Positions 25,739-35,600 of a DNA stretch of 64,000 nucleotides are shown here, piece by piece. The position numbers were made by a program, and so were the translations under genes. The notes below the pieces were generated by a model that was not told the origin of the DNA, did no database searches, and saw nothing but the letters and a program-made list of their open reading frames with translations. The stretch is from Acidimicrobiales bacterium (GTDB taxonomy: Bacteria; Actinomycetota; Acidimicrobiia; Acidimicrobiales; Aldehydirespiratoraceae), in assembly GCA_033344915.1 (NCBI GenBank), contig JAWPML010000001.1, positions 844,369 to 908,368 on the forward strand. Reading direction: 5' to 3'. Within the stretch, counting starts at the first letter, position 1, and each line of letters opens with the position of its first letter.

Positions 25739-26458
25739 TCAGCCCGTCGCGGTGACGGCGTGGTCGGGCGAGTCGCTTCGGGTGGTCCCCGGGTAGGAGT
25801 CCACGTAGGCCTGCCCGCTGAGGAGCTGGATGCGGCGCATCAGGTCATCGGTGAGGTGCCGGTGCACGGTGTCCTGACCGAGCATGTCGATGTAGTCGTC
25901 GGGGTCGATGGGCTCGCCGAACCGGACGGTCGCCCGGCGGCGGGGCGTGGGCTTCGCCTGGTCGCAGGGCTGGATCCGGTCGGTGCCGATGATCCCCACC
26001 GGCACGATCGGGGCACCGGTACGCAGGGCGAGGCGGGCGGCGCCGGTCTTGCCGCGGTGCAGGAAGCCGTCGCGCGACCGCGTCCCCTCGGGATAGATGC
26101 CGAGCAGCTCGCCCCGGTCGAGGCGGATGGTGGCGGCGTCGAGCGCGTCCTGGGAGGCCCGACCGCCTCGGCGGTCGATCGGGATCATGCCGATCGCGGG
26201 CACGATCCAGCGGGTCGTGAGGTCGTCGAGGTATTCCGCCTTGCCGAGGAACGTGATCTGGCGCGGGAGGACGCCCATCAACAGTGGTGAGTCGAACTCC
26301 GAGAGATGGTTCGGCGCGATGATCGCGGGGCCGAGCTCGGGGAGGTGTTCGAGGCCCTCGATCCGGGTCGGCCACACGGAGCGCAACGACGGCGCCATCA
26401 GCGAGCGGACCAGCGGGCTCAGACGCCCGATGAGGCGCGGATTCACGGAGCGGGCCAT
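25739..26458 (-). CDS. 1-acyl-sn-glycerol-3-phosphate acyltransferase (PlsC)
   Basis: Acyltransferase of 239 residues that transfers an acyl chain to lysophosphatidate. The catalytic motif NHLSEFD and the EGTRSRDG glycerol-phosphate motif are present, with VPVGIIGTD next to it. A C-terminal tail of about 40 residues without the motifs follows. It is the first gene of the minus-strand lipid series; a CRP-type palindrome lies about 90 bp upstream in the divergent gap to the MarR gene. Confidence 0.9.
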   Translation of the reverse strand: MARSVNPRLIGRLSPLVRSLMAPSLRSVWPTRIEGLEHLPELGPAIIAPNHLSEFDSPLLMGVLPRQITFLGKAEYLDDLTTRWIVPAIGMIPIDRRGGRASQDALDAATIRLDRGELLGIYPEGTRSRDGFLHRGKTGAARLALRTGAPIVPVGIIGTDRIQPCDQAKPTPRRRATVRFGEPIDPDDYIDMLGQDTVHRHLTDDLMRRIQLLSGQAYVDSYPGTTRSDSPDHAVTATG

Positions 26459-26544
26459 GACGGTTCTCGTTCTGCGGGGGAGAGGGGGAACTCGGTTCGA
26501 AATCTAGCGAGCGGATAGATGCGTGCAGCAACCAACGATCCTTT

Positions 26545-26560
26545 TGTGAACGATTTCACA
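26545..26560. promoter_or_regulatory. Perfect CRP-type site TGTGA-N6-TCACA
   Basis: TGTGAACGATTTCACA matches the consensus of the Crp/Fnr family (TGTGAnnnnnnTCACA) exactly. It lies in the 185-bp divergent gap between the neutral-lipid genes (minus) and the MarR-ACAD genes (plus), 84-99 bp before the MarR ATG at 26644 and about 87 bp from the PlsC ATG at 26458. GlxR- or Rv3676-like regulators would be candidates; none is encoded in the window. Confidence 0.75.
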
Positions 26561-26631
26561 TGGATGAGTATCGCGCCCCGGACGTGACAGGCGACTCGTT
26601 CCCATCCCGAGGCGTCGCTCCCCGGAATGCG

Positions 26632-26637
26632 TACAGT
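26632..26637 (+). promoter_or_regulatory. -10 box TACAGT before the MarR gene
   Basis: TACAGT lies 6 nt before ATG 26644, which supports this downstream start and a leaderless transcript, and argues against ATG 26560 inside the CRP-type site. Confidence 0.5.
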
Positions 26638-26643
26638 GCCCTG

Positions 26644-27189
26644 ATGGACGCCCCCAGAGACGGCAAGGCCGGTCTCGACCCCCTCGAGGCCGAACTCGAC
26701 GCCGATCTCTCGGTGAGCGAGATCCACATCCAGATCGGCCAGCTCTGGCGGGAGATCCGCCGCGGCGCCGCGGCCACCCGCCTGAGCGACTACATCTACC
26801 GGGAGGGGCCCGACGGCATGGACATCGGGCTGATCCGCGTGATCGAAGCCTGCGTCGCCCTCGGGCCGTGTCGCGTCGTCGACCTCGCCGGGTTCATGGA
26901 CGTCACCCCGTCGACCGCCTCGCGTGCGATCGCCCGGCTCGAGGGGATGGGCTTCATCGAGCGCCGCGCCGTCGACGGCGACAAGCGCGCCGTCGAGGTC
27001 GAGGTCACCGCGGCCGGCCGGGCCCGCCACGAGATCTTCAACCGCCGGACCCAGTTCGCCCTCCAGGGCATCCTGGCCGACTTCGACGACGAGGACCTGC
27101 ACGCGATGGCCGGTCACTTCCAGGCGCTCGTCGAACGGATCGAGACCTTCCTCGAGGAGCACGAGGGTCAGCGGCTTCCTGATTCCTGA
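26644..27189 (+). CDS. MarR-family transcriptional regulator
   Basis: Winged-helix regulator of 181 residues. After an acidic N-terminal stretch (residues 1-30), the MarR domain has VVDLAGFMDVTPSTASRAIARLEGMGFIERR-type helix-turn-helix (pattern) and the wing DGDKRAVEVEVTAAGR with the conserved Asp/Arg pair. ATG 26644 is chosen because a TACAGT box sits just upstream and because the alternative ATG 26560 overlaps a regulatory palindrome. It is co-directional with two acyl-CoA dehydrogenase genes and divergent from the neutral-lipid series. Likely a lipid-responsive repressor; ligand unknown. Confidence 0.88.
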   Translation: MDAPRDGKAGLDPLEAELDADLSVSEIHIQIGQLWREIRRGAAATRLSDYIYREGPDGMDIGLIRVIEACVALGPCRVVDLAGFMDVTPSTASRAIARLEGMGFIERRAVDGDKRAVEVEVTAAGRARHEIFNRRTQFALQGILADFDDEDLHAMAGHFQALVERIETFLEEHEGQRLPDS

Positions 27190-27220
27190 CCCTGCGTCCG
27201 GTTGCGATAGAACGACCCGC

Positions 27221-28423
27221 ATGTACATCGGGTACGACGAGAAGCAAGAGGCCCTGCGCGCCGAGCTGCGGGCCTACTACACGGATCTGCTCACCGACGA
27301 CGTGCGTGACGCGCTCGCCGAGGAGCAGGGCTGCGGGCCGGTCCACCGCGAGATCGTGGGCCGGATGGGCCGCGACGGCTGGCTGACCGTCGGCTGGCCC
27401 GAGGAGTACGGCGGGCGGGGCTACAGCGCGGTCGAGCAGTTCGTGATGTTCGACGAGTCCGTGGCGATCGGCGCGCCGATCCCGATGCTGACCATCAACA
27501 CCGTCGGGCCGACGCTGATGCAGTACGGCACGGACGAACAGAAGCAGTTCTTCCTGCCAAAGATCTCGAAGGGCGAGATCACGTTCTGCATCGGCTACTC
27601 GGAGCCGGACGCGGGGACCGATCTGGCCGCGCTGACCACGAAGGCCGTCAAGGACGGCGACGAGTACATCATCAACGGCCAGAAGACCTGGACGTCCCTC
27701 GCCAAGGACGCCGACTACATCTGGCTCGCCGCCCGCACCAACACCGAGGTGAAGAAGCACAAGGGCATCTCGCTGTTCTGCATCCCGATGGACACGCCGG
27801 GCCTGTCCATCGAACCGCTGGACCTGCTGAGCAGCCACGACATCAACCACACGTTCTTCGACGACGTGCGGGTGCCCGCCTCGACGATGATCGGTGAGGA
27901 GAACGGTGGCTGGGGGCTGATCACGAGCCAGCTCAACCGCGAGCGGGTCACGATCTGCTCCTCGGGCATGGTGTCCAAGGCGCTCGAGGAGACCATCGAC
28001 CACGCTCGGAACACGAAGCTGGCCGACGGCTCGCGGCTGATCGACAAGCCGTGGGTGCAGCGCAACCTCGCCGAGGTCACGGCCGGGCTCGAATACCTCC
28101 GGCTCGCGAACTGGAAGGTCGCCTGGACCGTCGCCACGAAGATCGACGGCCAGGAAGCGGACATGGACACGATGACCGGGTTCATCGCCGACTCGTCGGG
28201 CGTGAAGGTCTACGGCACCGAGTTCTACACCCGGGCCTACCGGCGGCTGATGGAGGTCTACGGACCGCAGGCCGCGATCAGCAAGGGCCAGATCGGCCAT
28301 CTCACCCGCCTGGAGATGCAGTACCGGTCGACGGTGATCCTCACCTTCGGCGGGGGAACGAACGAGATGCAGCGGGACCTCGTCTCGCAATTCGGTCTCG
28401 GCTATCCGAAGGCCGACCGGTAG
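27221..28423 (+). CDS. Acyl-CoA dehydrogenase (first of an adjacent pair)
   Basis: FAD-dependent acyl-CoA dehydrogenase, 400 residues. Recognisable regions are GWPEEYGGRGYSAVEQFV near residue 63, the FAD motif FCIGYSEPDAGTDLAALTTKAV near residue 123, INGQKTWTSLAKDADYIW near residue 150 and the C-terminal GGGTNEMQRDL. The sequence type resembles the FadE26/FadE28 class of mycobacteria. Start: ATG 27221 with a TAGAAC box 7 nt upstream. The next gene, 8 bp downstream, is a shorter dehydrogenase; such neighbours commonly make alpha2beta2 complexes that oxidise bulky side chains (for example sterol-derived). That is a family-based inference. Confidence 0.9.
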   Translation: MYIGYDEKQEALRAELRAYYTDLLTDDVRDALAEEQGCGPVHREIVGRMGRDGWLTVGWPEEYGGRGYSAVEQFVMFDESVAIGAPIPMLTINTVGPTLMQYGTDEQKQFFLPKISKGEITFCIGYSEPDAGTDLAALTTKAVKDGDEYIINGQKTWTSLAKDADYIWLAARTNTEVKKHKGISLFCIPMDTPGLSIEPLDLLSSHDINHTFFDDVRVPASTMIGEENGGWGLITSQLNRERVTICSSGMVSKALEETIDHARNTKLADGSRLIDKPWVQRNLAEVTAGLEYLRLANWKVAWTVATKIDGQEADMDTMTGFIADSSGVKVYGTEFYTRAYRRLMEVYGPQAAISKGQIGHLTRLEMQYRSTVILTFGGGTNEMQRDLVSQFGLGYPKADR

Positions 28424-28431
28424 GAGGCGAC

Positions 28432-29550
28432 ATGGACTTTACCCTGAACGACGAAGAGCAGGCGATCCACGATCTCGCCGAGCAGATCCTCGGCGACAAG
28501 TCGACCCACGAACGGCTGCGGGCGCTGACCGCCGCGGACGACCGCGTCGACGCCGAAGCCTGGGCTGCGCTGGCCGAGGCCGGCGTGCTCGGCGCCGCCG
28601 TCCCGGAGGCGTTCGGCGGGATCGGCCTCGGCTATCTCGCGACGGCGATGGCGCTGCAGCAGGTGGGAGCCACGGCGTCGCCGGTGCCCCTGCTCTCCAC
28701 CGCCGTGATGGGCGCGATGCCGATCGCCGAGTTCGGCACGGACGCGCAGAAGGCCGACGTCCTTCCCCGGATCGCCGACGGTTCGCTGATCGTGGGGGCC
28801 GGCCTCTACGAGGAGGGTACGGTGCCGAGCGAGCCCGAGACCGTCGCGGTCACCGAAGGCGACGGGTGGCGGCTCGACGGCGTGAAGCCGATGGTCGACG
28901 CCGGCCTCGACGCCGGACTGTTCCTCATGCCGGCGAAGCTGCCCGACGGCTCGTGTGGCGTCTTTCTCGTCCCGGCCGACGCACCCGGCGTCTCGCTCGA
29001 GCGGGTGGAGGTCACGACCCGCCGCCCGGTGGCCCGCGTCACCTTGAACGGCGTGGTGCTCGGCGCCGACGACCTGTTGGGCGACGGCGCCACTTCCGGC
29101 ACCGACATCGTCCAATGGATCGAGCTGCGTACTCAGGCCGCCATGTGCATGATGATGGCCGGCGCGGCCCGCTCGTCGATCGAGCTCGCCGCCGCCTACA
29201 CCAAGGAGCGTCAGCAGTTCGACCGACCGATCGCCACGTTCCAGGCGGTCAGCAATCGGGCCGGCGACAGCTACATCGATACCGACGCGATCACGCTGAC
29301 GGCGTGGCAGGCCGCCTGGCGGATCGACCAGGAGTTGCCCGCCGAGGATGCGGTCAACATCGCCAAGTGGTGGGCCGCGGACGCGGGCTTCCGGGTCGTC
29401 CATGCCGCCGTGCACGTCCACGGCGGCGTCGGTGTCGACCGCGATTACCCGCTGCACCGCTACTTCCTCATGGCCCGCCAGATGGAGCTCACGCTCGGCA
29501 ACGGCGAGGAACATCTCGAGGCGTTGGGCCGTTCCATCGCCGCCGGCTGA
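28432..29550 (+). CDS. Acyl-CoA dehydrogenase (second of an adjacent pair)
   Basis: Acyl-CoA dehydrogenase-fold protein, 372 residues, shorter than its partner. It has the standard N-terminus MDFTLNDEEQAIHDLAEQIL, the AAVPEAFGGIGLGYLATAMALQQ helix, and the C-terminal HVHGGVGVDRDYPLHRYFL and EEHLEALGRSIA. It starts 8 bp after the first gene with GGAGGCG as a ribosome site. The pairing suggests a heterotetramer. The substrate is not identified, but the MarR gene upstream and the CRP-type site suggest catabolite-sensitive lipid oxidation. Confidence 0.88.
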   Translation: MDFTLNDEEQAIHDLAEQILGDKSTHERLRALTAADDRVDAEAWAALAEAGVLGAAVPEAFGGIGLGYLATAMALQQVGATASPVPLLSTAVMGAMPIAEFGTDAQKADVLPRIADGSLIVGAGLYEEGTVPSEPETVAVTEGDGWRLDGVKPMVDAGLDAGLFLMPAKLPDGSCGVFLVPADAPGVSLERVEVTTRRPVARVTLNGVVLGADDLLGDGATSGTDIVQWIELRTQAAMCMMMAGAARSSIELAAAYTKERQQFDRPIATFQAVSNRAGDSYIDTDAITLTAWQAAWRIDQELPAEDAVNIAKWWAADAGFRVVHAAVHVHGGVGVDRDYPLHRYFLMARQMELTLGNGEEHLEALGRSIAAG

Positions 29551-29632
29551 CGCGAGTTCGGCGGTCGGGGAACCAGATCGGCCGCGGCAACGTCCTAGTC
29601 TCATCGCCGCTGGTGGGAAGGGCTGCTCGACC

Positions 29633-32600
29633 GTGCACAGGAAGATCACGTGGACACTGCTGATCCTGGCCTTGCTGGCCGGATCGTGCGCGGGCGATGA
29701 CGGGGGAGCGTCCGACCCCGACGACCCCGACGAGCCGGACCCGGTGGACGACCCCGTGCCCACCCCGCCCGGCCGTGCCGATCGGTCGCCCGGTCCGTTG
29801 TCCGTGAAGCTCAGCGAGGGCGAGTCCGCAGGTCCCGCGCCGGCCGGGGAGATCACTGCCGTCGCGGGCGATCCGCTCGACCAGCAGGCGATCGCCGACG
29901 TCCTGGCTCGGCTTCCCGAATGGGTCGACGATCCTGCCGACCGTGTGGCGTTCAACCGACCGGCCGAGTCCATCCCCCCTCCGATCGTCGGCGACCAGCT
30001 CGACCGCCCCTTCCCGGCGGACGGCGGCGATCCGCCGCCACCAGTCGACTCGGGACCCCTGTCGGTGCTCCGGGTCCAGCCCTCGGAGAGCGTCGGACTC
30101 GCCCCGTTCGTGAGCCTGACCTTCGACCAGCCGATGATCGCGCTCGGCACCGTGGATCAAACCGACGCAGCCGACGTGCCCGTGCGCATCGAGCCCGCCA
30201 TTCCCGGGAGCTGGCAGTGGATCGGCACGCGGACCGTGCGCTTCGAACACGACCGCGACATCTTCGACCGTCTCCCGATGGCGACGAACTACACCATCAC
30301 GGTGCCGGCCGGCACGGAATCCGCGACCGGAGGCGTGCTGGCCGAGGACCATGTCGTCACCTTCGACACGCCGCCGCCCTCCGTACAGCGCCTCTGGCCG
30401 AGCCACGACTCGCTCGACCTCGACACGGTGTTTCTCGCCACGTTCGACCAGCGGGTCGATCCCGACGAGGTCCTGTCGGTGACCACCATGGAAGCGGACC
30501 AGCAGGCGGTCGAGCTGCGACTGGCGACCGACAACGAGATCGACGGTGACGAGGCGCTCACCCGACGCATCGACCAGGCGACCGAGGGCACGTGGGTCGC
30601 GTTCCGTGCCGTGGAGTCACTGCCCACCGACGCCCAGATCCAGATAGCGATCGGGCCGGACGTACCCTCCGCCGAGGGGCCCCGGACTGCCGACGAGGTG
30701 TTCCGGGAGTCGGCCCGCACGTACGCCCCGCTGCGGATCCGTGAACACTCCTGCACCGCGAGCGAGCCGTGTCGGCCCGAGCGTTCGGCGTCGATCGTCT
30801 TCAACAACTCCCTGGACGCCGGGTCGATCAGCGCCGCCGATGTGGTGATCGAGCCCACGCTCCCCGGGGCGTTCATCACGCTCTCCTCCTCCCGGATGCG
30901 CATCGAGGGGCCGTTCGTCGGCGACTCGACCTACGACGTGACGATTCCCGGTGCGCTCACCGACGTCTTCGGTCAGACCCTCGGCGAGGACGAGACGGTC
31001 ACGCTGCACATCGACGAAGCGCCGCCCTACCTCCGCTCGGAGGGCGACTTCGTGGCGACGCTCGACCCGCTCGCCGACGGCCAGACGCTCCCCGTCCAAC
31101 TCCGGGGCCACGACGAGGTCCGCGTGCGTGCCTACGCCGTCGATCCGGACGACTGGGATGCCGCTCGGGCGTTCTGGGCGCTCCGCTGGGAGACGGCGAC
31201 GCTCGGCGACCCGGGGTTCCCCGAGCTCTACGACGAGGTCGTCTCGACCGGTGCCCCCGAAGGAGAGCGGTTCGAGGCCCGCATCGACCTGGAGCCGGTC
31301 TTCGGCGGCGAGCCGGGCATGGCGCTCGTCGTCGTCGAGTCCACGACCGTCTTCAGCCGCGACGAGAACTTCTGGGAGAACCGGCCGGTCGTGAACTGGG
31401 TGCAGTCCACGACGCTCGGCCCCGATCTGATCGCCGACAACGAGCGGGGCTTCGCCTGGGTCACGGACCTCGCGACCGGTCTGCCCCTCGGCGGCGTCGA
31501 GGTCGAGCTGGTCGGCGGGCAGGGCCCGATCCTGACGGGCGACGACGGGCTCGCCGAACTGGTCCTGCCCGGTCCGTCGCTCGAAGGCGGTCCGCTCGTC
31601 GCGCGGCACGACGGCGAGGTCGCCATCGCCGACGCCCGCGCGACCGCCTGGACGCGCGACGACCAGGCCGTCTGGTACGTCGTCGACGACCGCGGCATGT
31701 ATCGCCCGGGTGAGACCGTCAGCGTGAAGGGCTGGGCCCGCACGCTCGACCTGTCCGACGACGCGACGCTCGCGTCGTGGCCCGACGGCGAGCGCATCAC
31801 CTGGATCGCCCGCGACGCCTTCAACAACGAGATCGCCAGCGGCGAACAGGTGCTCAGCGAACTCGGCGGGTTCGACTTCACCTTCGAGATCCCGCTCGGC
31901 GCCAATCTCGGCCAGTCGTGGATCGAGCTGCGCCGACCGGCGACGCCGGGGCGCGACGGCACCCAGCACGCGTACCAGATCGAGGAGTTCCGTCGTCCGG
32001 AGTTCGAGGTGACAGCTCGCGCCGAGACGCCGGGACCGTACTTCGTCGACGAGCCCGCCACGGTGGCCGTCGACGCCGCCTACTTCTCGGGTGGGCCGTT
32101 GCCGGATGCCCCGGTCGAGTGGTGGGTCACCACCCGGCCGACCTCCTATTCGCCGCCCGGTTGGGACGACTTCACGTTCGGCCCGTGGATCCCGTGGTGG
32201 GGTGGACCCTACCGGGGCGGTCTCGACTCGTCCGTCTCGTTCGGGCGGGGGATATCGGCGCCGGTCCCGGGGTTCGGTGTCGAGACCAGCAGCGAGCAGT
32301 TCGCGGGGTCGACGAACGGCACCGGCACCCACTTCCTCCAGATGGACTTCGACGGTGACGGCGAGGGTCTGCCGACGACGGTCAGCGCCACGGCGTCGGT
32401 CACCGACGTGAACCGCCAGACCTGGTCGTCGACCACCGATGTGCTCGTCCACCCGAGCTCGCTCACGATCGGTCTGCGGGCGACGCGGCCCTTCGTCCGC
32501 CAGGGCGACGGTCTCGACGTGGAGTTCATCGTCACCGACATCGACGGCGATGCCGTGGCGGGTCGCGCCGCGACGATCGTCGCCGAGCGGCTGAAGACCC

Positions 32601-35600
32601 AGTGGGTCGACGGCGAGTGGACCGAGGTCGTGGTCGACGAGGAGACCTGTTCCCCGACATCCGCGGCGGATCCGGGCGTGTGTTCGTTCGTGCTCGAGCA
32701 CGGCGGCCAGTGGCGGCTCACCGGCACCGTCGTCGACGATCGCGCTCGGGAGAGCCGCAGCGAACTCAGCGTGTGGGTGCAGGGGGGCGACGCGCTGCCC
32801 AGCCGGCGCCTCGAGCTCCAGGACGCGACGATCATCCCCGACAAGCAGGAGTACGCCCCGGGCGACACGGCGGAGATCTTCGTGGCCTCGCCGTTCGGTC
32901 CCGCCAACGGCCTGTTGACGATCTCCCGCAACGGCATCGAGGAGGTCCGGGCCTTCGAGATGACCGAGGCCGACACGATCCTCGAGGTCGCGATCCTCGA
33001 CGAACACGTCCCGAATCTCGGGATCAGCGTGGATCTGGTCGGCGTTGCCGATCGCGCCGCGATCGACGGCACGGTGCTGCCCGACCTCCCCGCGCAACCC
33101 GCCTACGCATCGGGCTGGGTGCAGGTCCTGGTGCCGCCCGTGACGCGGACCCTGGATGTCGAGATCGCCCCCACGTTCGATGCGATCGAGCCGGGGGGAT
33201 CGACCGATCTCACGGTGACGGTCACGGACGGGGACGGTGCGCCCGTCGTCGGCGCGGAGGTGCTCGTGGTCGCGGTCGACGAGGCGGTGCTGGCCCTCTC
33301 CGGCTACGAGCTGCTCGACCCGCTGGAGATCTTCTACCGACCGGTCGACGACCGCAACGGCCTCCAACGCTCGCGTGACTCGGTGCTGCTCGCCGACCCC
33401 GAGGATCTGGTCGAGCTCGCCGCCCGGCTCAACGAGGAGATCGCGACACGGCTCGAGGGAACGACCGATCGCTTCCCGGCGGTCGACACGGCCACCAAAG
33501 GTGGTGATGGCCTGCTGGAGGCCGCCGACGAGTCGGGCCGGTCCAGCCGCACATCGGCGAACGCCTACCGCGCCGAGCGGGAGAGCCTCGGCGCCCCTCC
33601 GATCGAGGTGCGGGAGAACTTCGATGCGCTCGCCCTCTGGGACCCGGACGTGGCCACGGGCGCCGACGGCACGGCCACGCTCGAGCTCGAACTGCCCGAC
33701 AGCCTCACCCGCTACCGGCTCATGGCCGTCGCCGCCGACGGCGTCGACCGCTTCGGCTCCGGCGAGGCGAACATCACCGCCCGTTTGCCCCTGCAGGTCC
33801 GGCCCTCCGCGCCGCGGTTCCTGAACTTCGGGGACGACTTCGAGTTGCCGATCGTGGTGCAGAACCTGACCGACGCGGCGCTCGACGTCGACGTCGTGCT
33901 CCAGACCGCGAATCTGGCGATCGACGGTAGCGCCGGGCGGGCCGTCACGGTGCCGGCGAACGACCGGATCGAGGTGCGGTTCCCGGTCACCACCGAGTCC
34001 GCGGGCACGGCTCGGTTCCGGGCGGCGGTGGTCAGTGCGACGCATGCCGACGCGGCGACCGTCTCGCTCCCCATCTACACACCGGCGACCGCCGAGGCGT
34101 TCGCCACCTACGGCACGGTCGACGACGGCGCCGTGATCCAGCCGATCCTCGCGCCCGACGGCGTGATCGAGGAGTTCGGCGGGCTCGAGGTCAACACGTC
34201 GTCCACGGCCGTGCAGGCGCTGACCGACGCGGTGCTCTACCTGGCCGACTACGAGTACCGCAGCGCCGACGCCCACGCGTCGCGGGTGCTCGCCATCGCG
34301 GCCCTCCGCGACGTGCTCGAGGCCTTCGAGGCCGACGGGTTGCCGACGCCGGCGGAGTTCGACAACACGGTGGCGAACGACATCGCCGCCCTCGATGCGC
34401 TCCAGAACCGCCAGGGCGCGTGGGGGACGTGGCGGCTCGACGACGAGACGTCGCCGTACCGCACCGTCCACGTGATGCACGCGCTCTTCGAGGCGGCGGA
34501 CAACGGCTACGACGTCCCGGCGCAGATGCTCACGGACGGGCGCTGGGCGCTGCGCAACATCGAGCAGTTCATCCCCGTGGAGTGGAGCCAGCAGAGTCGC
34601 GACACGCTGGTCGCCTACTCGCTCTTCGTGCGCGGACTCGACGGGGACGTGGACGCCGACAAGGCCGTCGCGATCTGGGATCGCCATGGCATCGACTTCG
34701 GCCTGGACGCCCTCGGTTGGCTCTGGCCGATCGTCGAGGACGACTCCATCCAGACGGAGATCGCCCGCCACGTCGAGAACCGAGCCGTCGAGACCCCGGG
34801 AGCGGCGACCTTCGCGACCGGCTACAGCGAGGACGCCCACCTGCTCCTTCACAGCGATCGGCGAACCGACGGCATCCTCCTCGACGCCCTGATCACGATG
34901 GACCCGACCAGCGATCTGATCCCGAAGGTCGTGCAGGGGCTCATCGGCAACCAGCGCAAGGGTCGGTGGAACAACGCCCAGGAGAACGCCTTCATCCTGG
35001 TTGCGCTCAATCGCTACTTCGACACGTTCGAGGCCGTCACACCCGACTTCGTGGCGCGGGTCTGGCTCGGCGACCTCTACGCCGCCGAACACGACTTCGC
35101 CGGTCGCAGCGTCGACACGCAGGAGACGATGGTGCCGATGGCCGACGTGGTCGGCGCGGGTGACACGGATCTCGTCGTCAGCAAGGAAGGCGACGGTCGC
35201 CTCTACTACCGCCTCGGCCTCCGCTACTCCCCGGCCGACTTCGACCTCGAGCCGCTCGACCGCGGGTTCGTCGTCGAGCGGACCTACGAGGCAATCGACG
35301 ACGCGGGCGACGTGTGGCAGGACGCCGACGGCGCCTGGCACATCGCCGCCGGCGCGCAGGTGCGGGTCCGGCTCACGATGGTGAACGACGCCCGCCGCAC
35401 GAACATGGCGCTCGTCGATCCGCTGCCCGCGGGACTCGAGGCGGAGAACCCGGCGCTCGCCACCACGTTCGAGGAGCCCGACGTGCACGAGGATCTCGAG
35501 CGTGACTCGTTCGGCGACGACTGGCTCTGGTGGCGGCGCCCGTGGTTCGACCACCAGAACCTGCGCGACGACCGGGTCGAGGCCTTCTCCGCCTGGCTGC

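Noticed and set aside
26560-26643. Upstream ATG 26560 as the MarR start
   Set aside because: It overlaps a perfect CRP-type palindrome, encodes a non-conserved extension and has no promoter box, whereas ATG 26644 has TACAGT 6 nt upstream.
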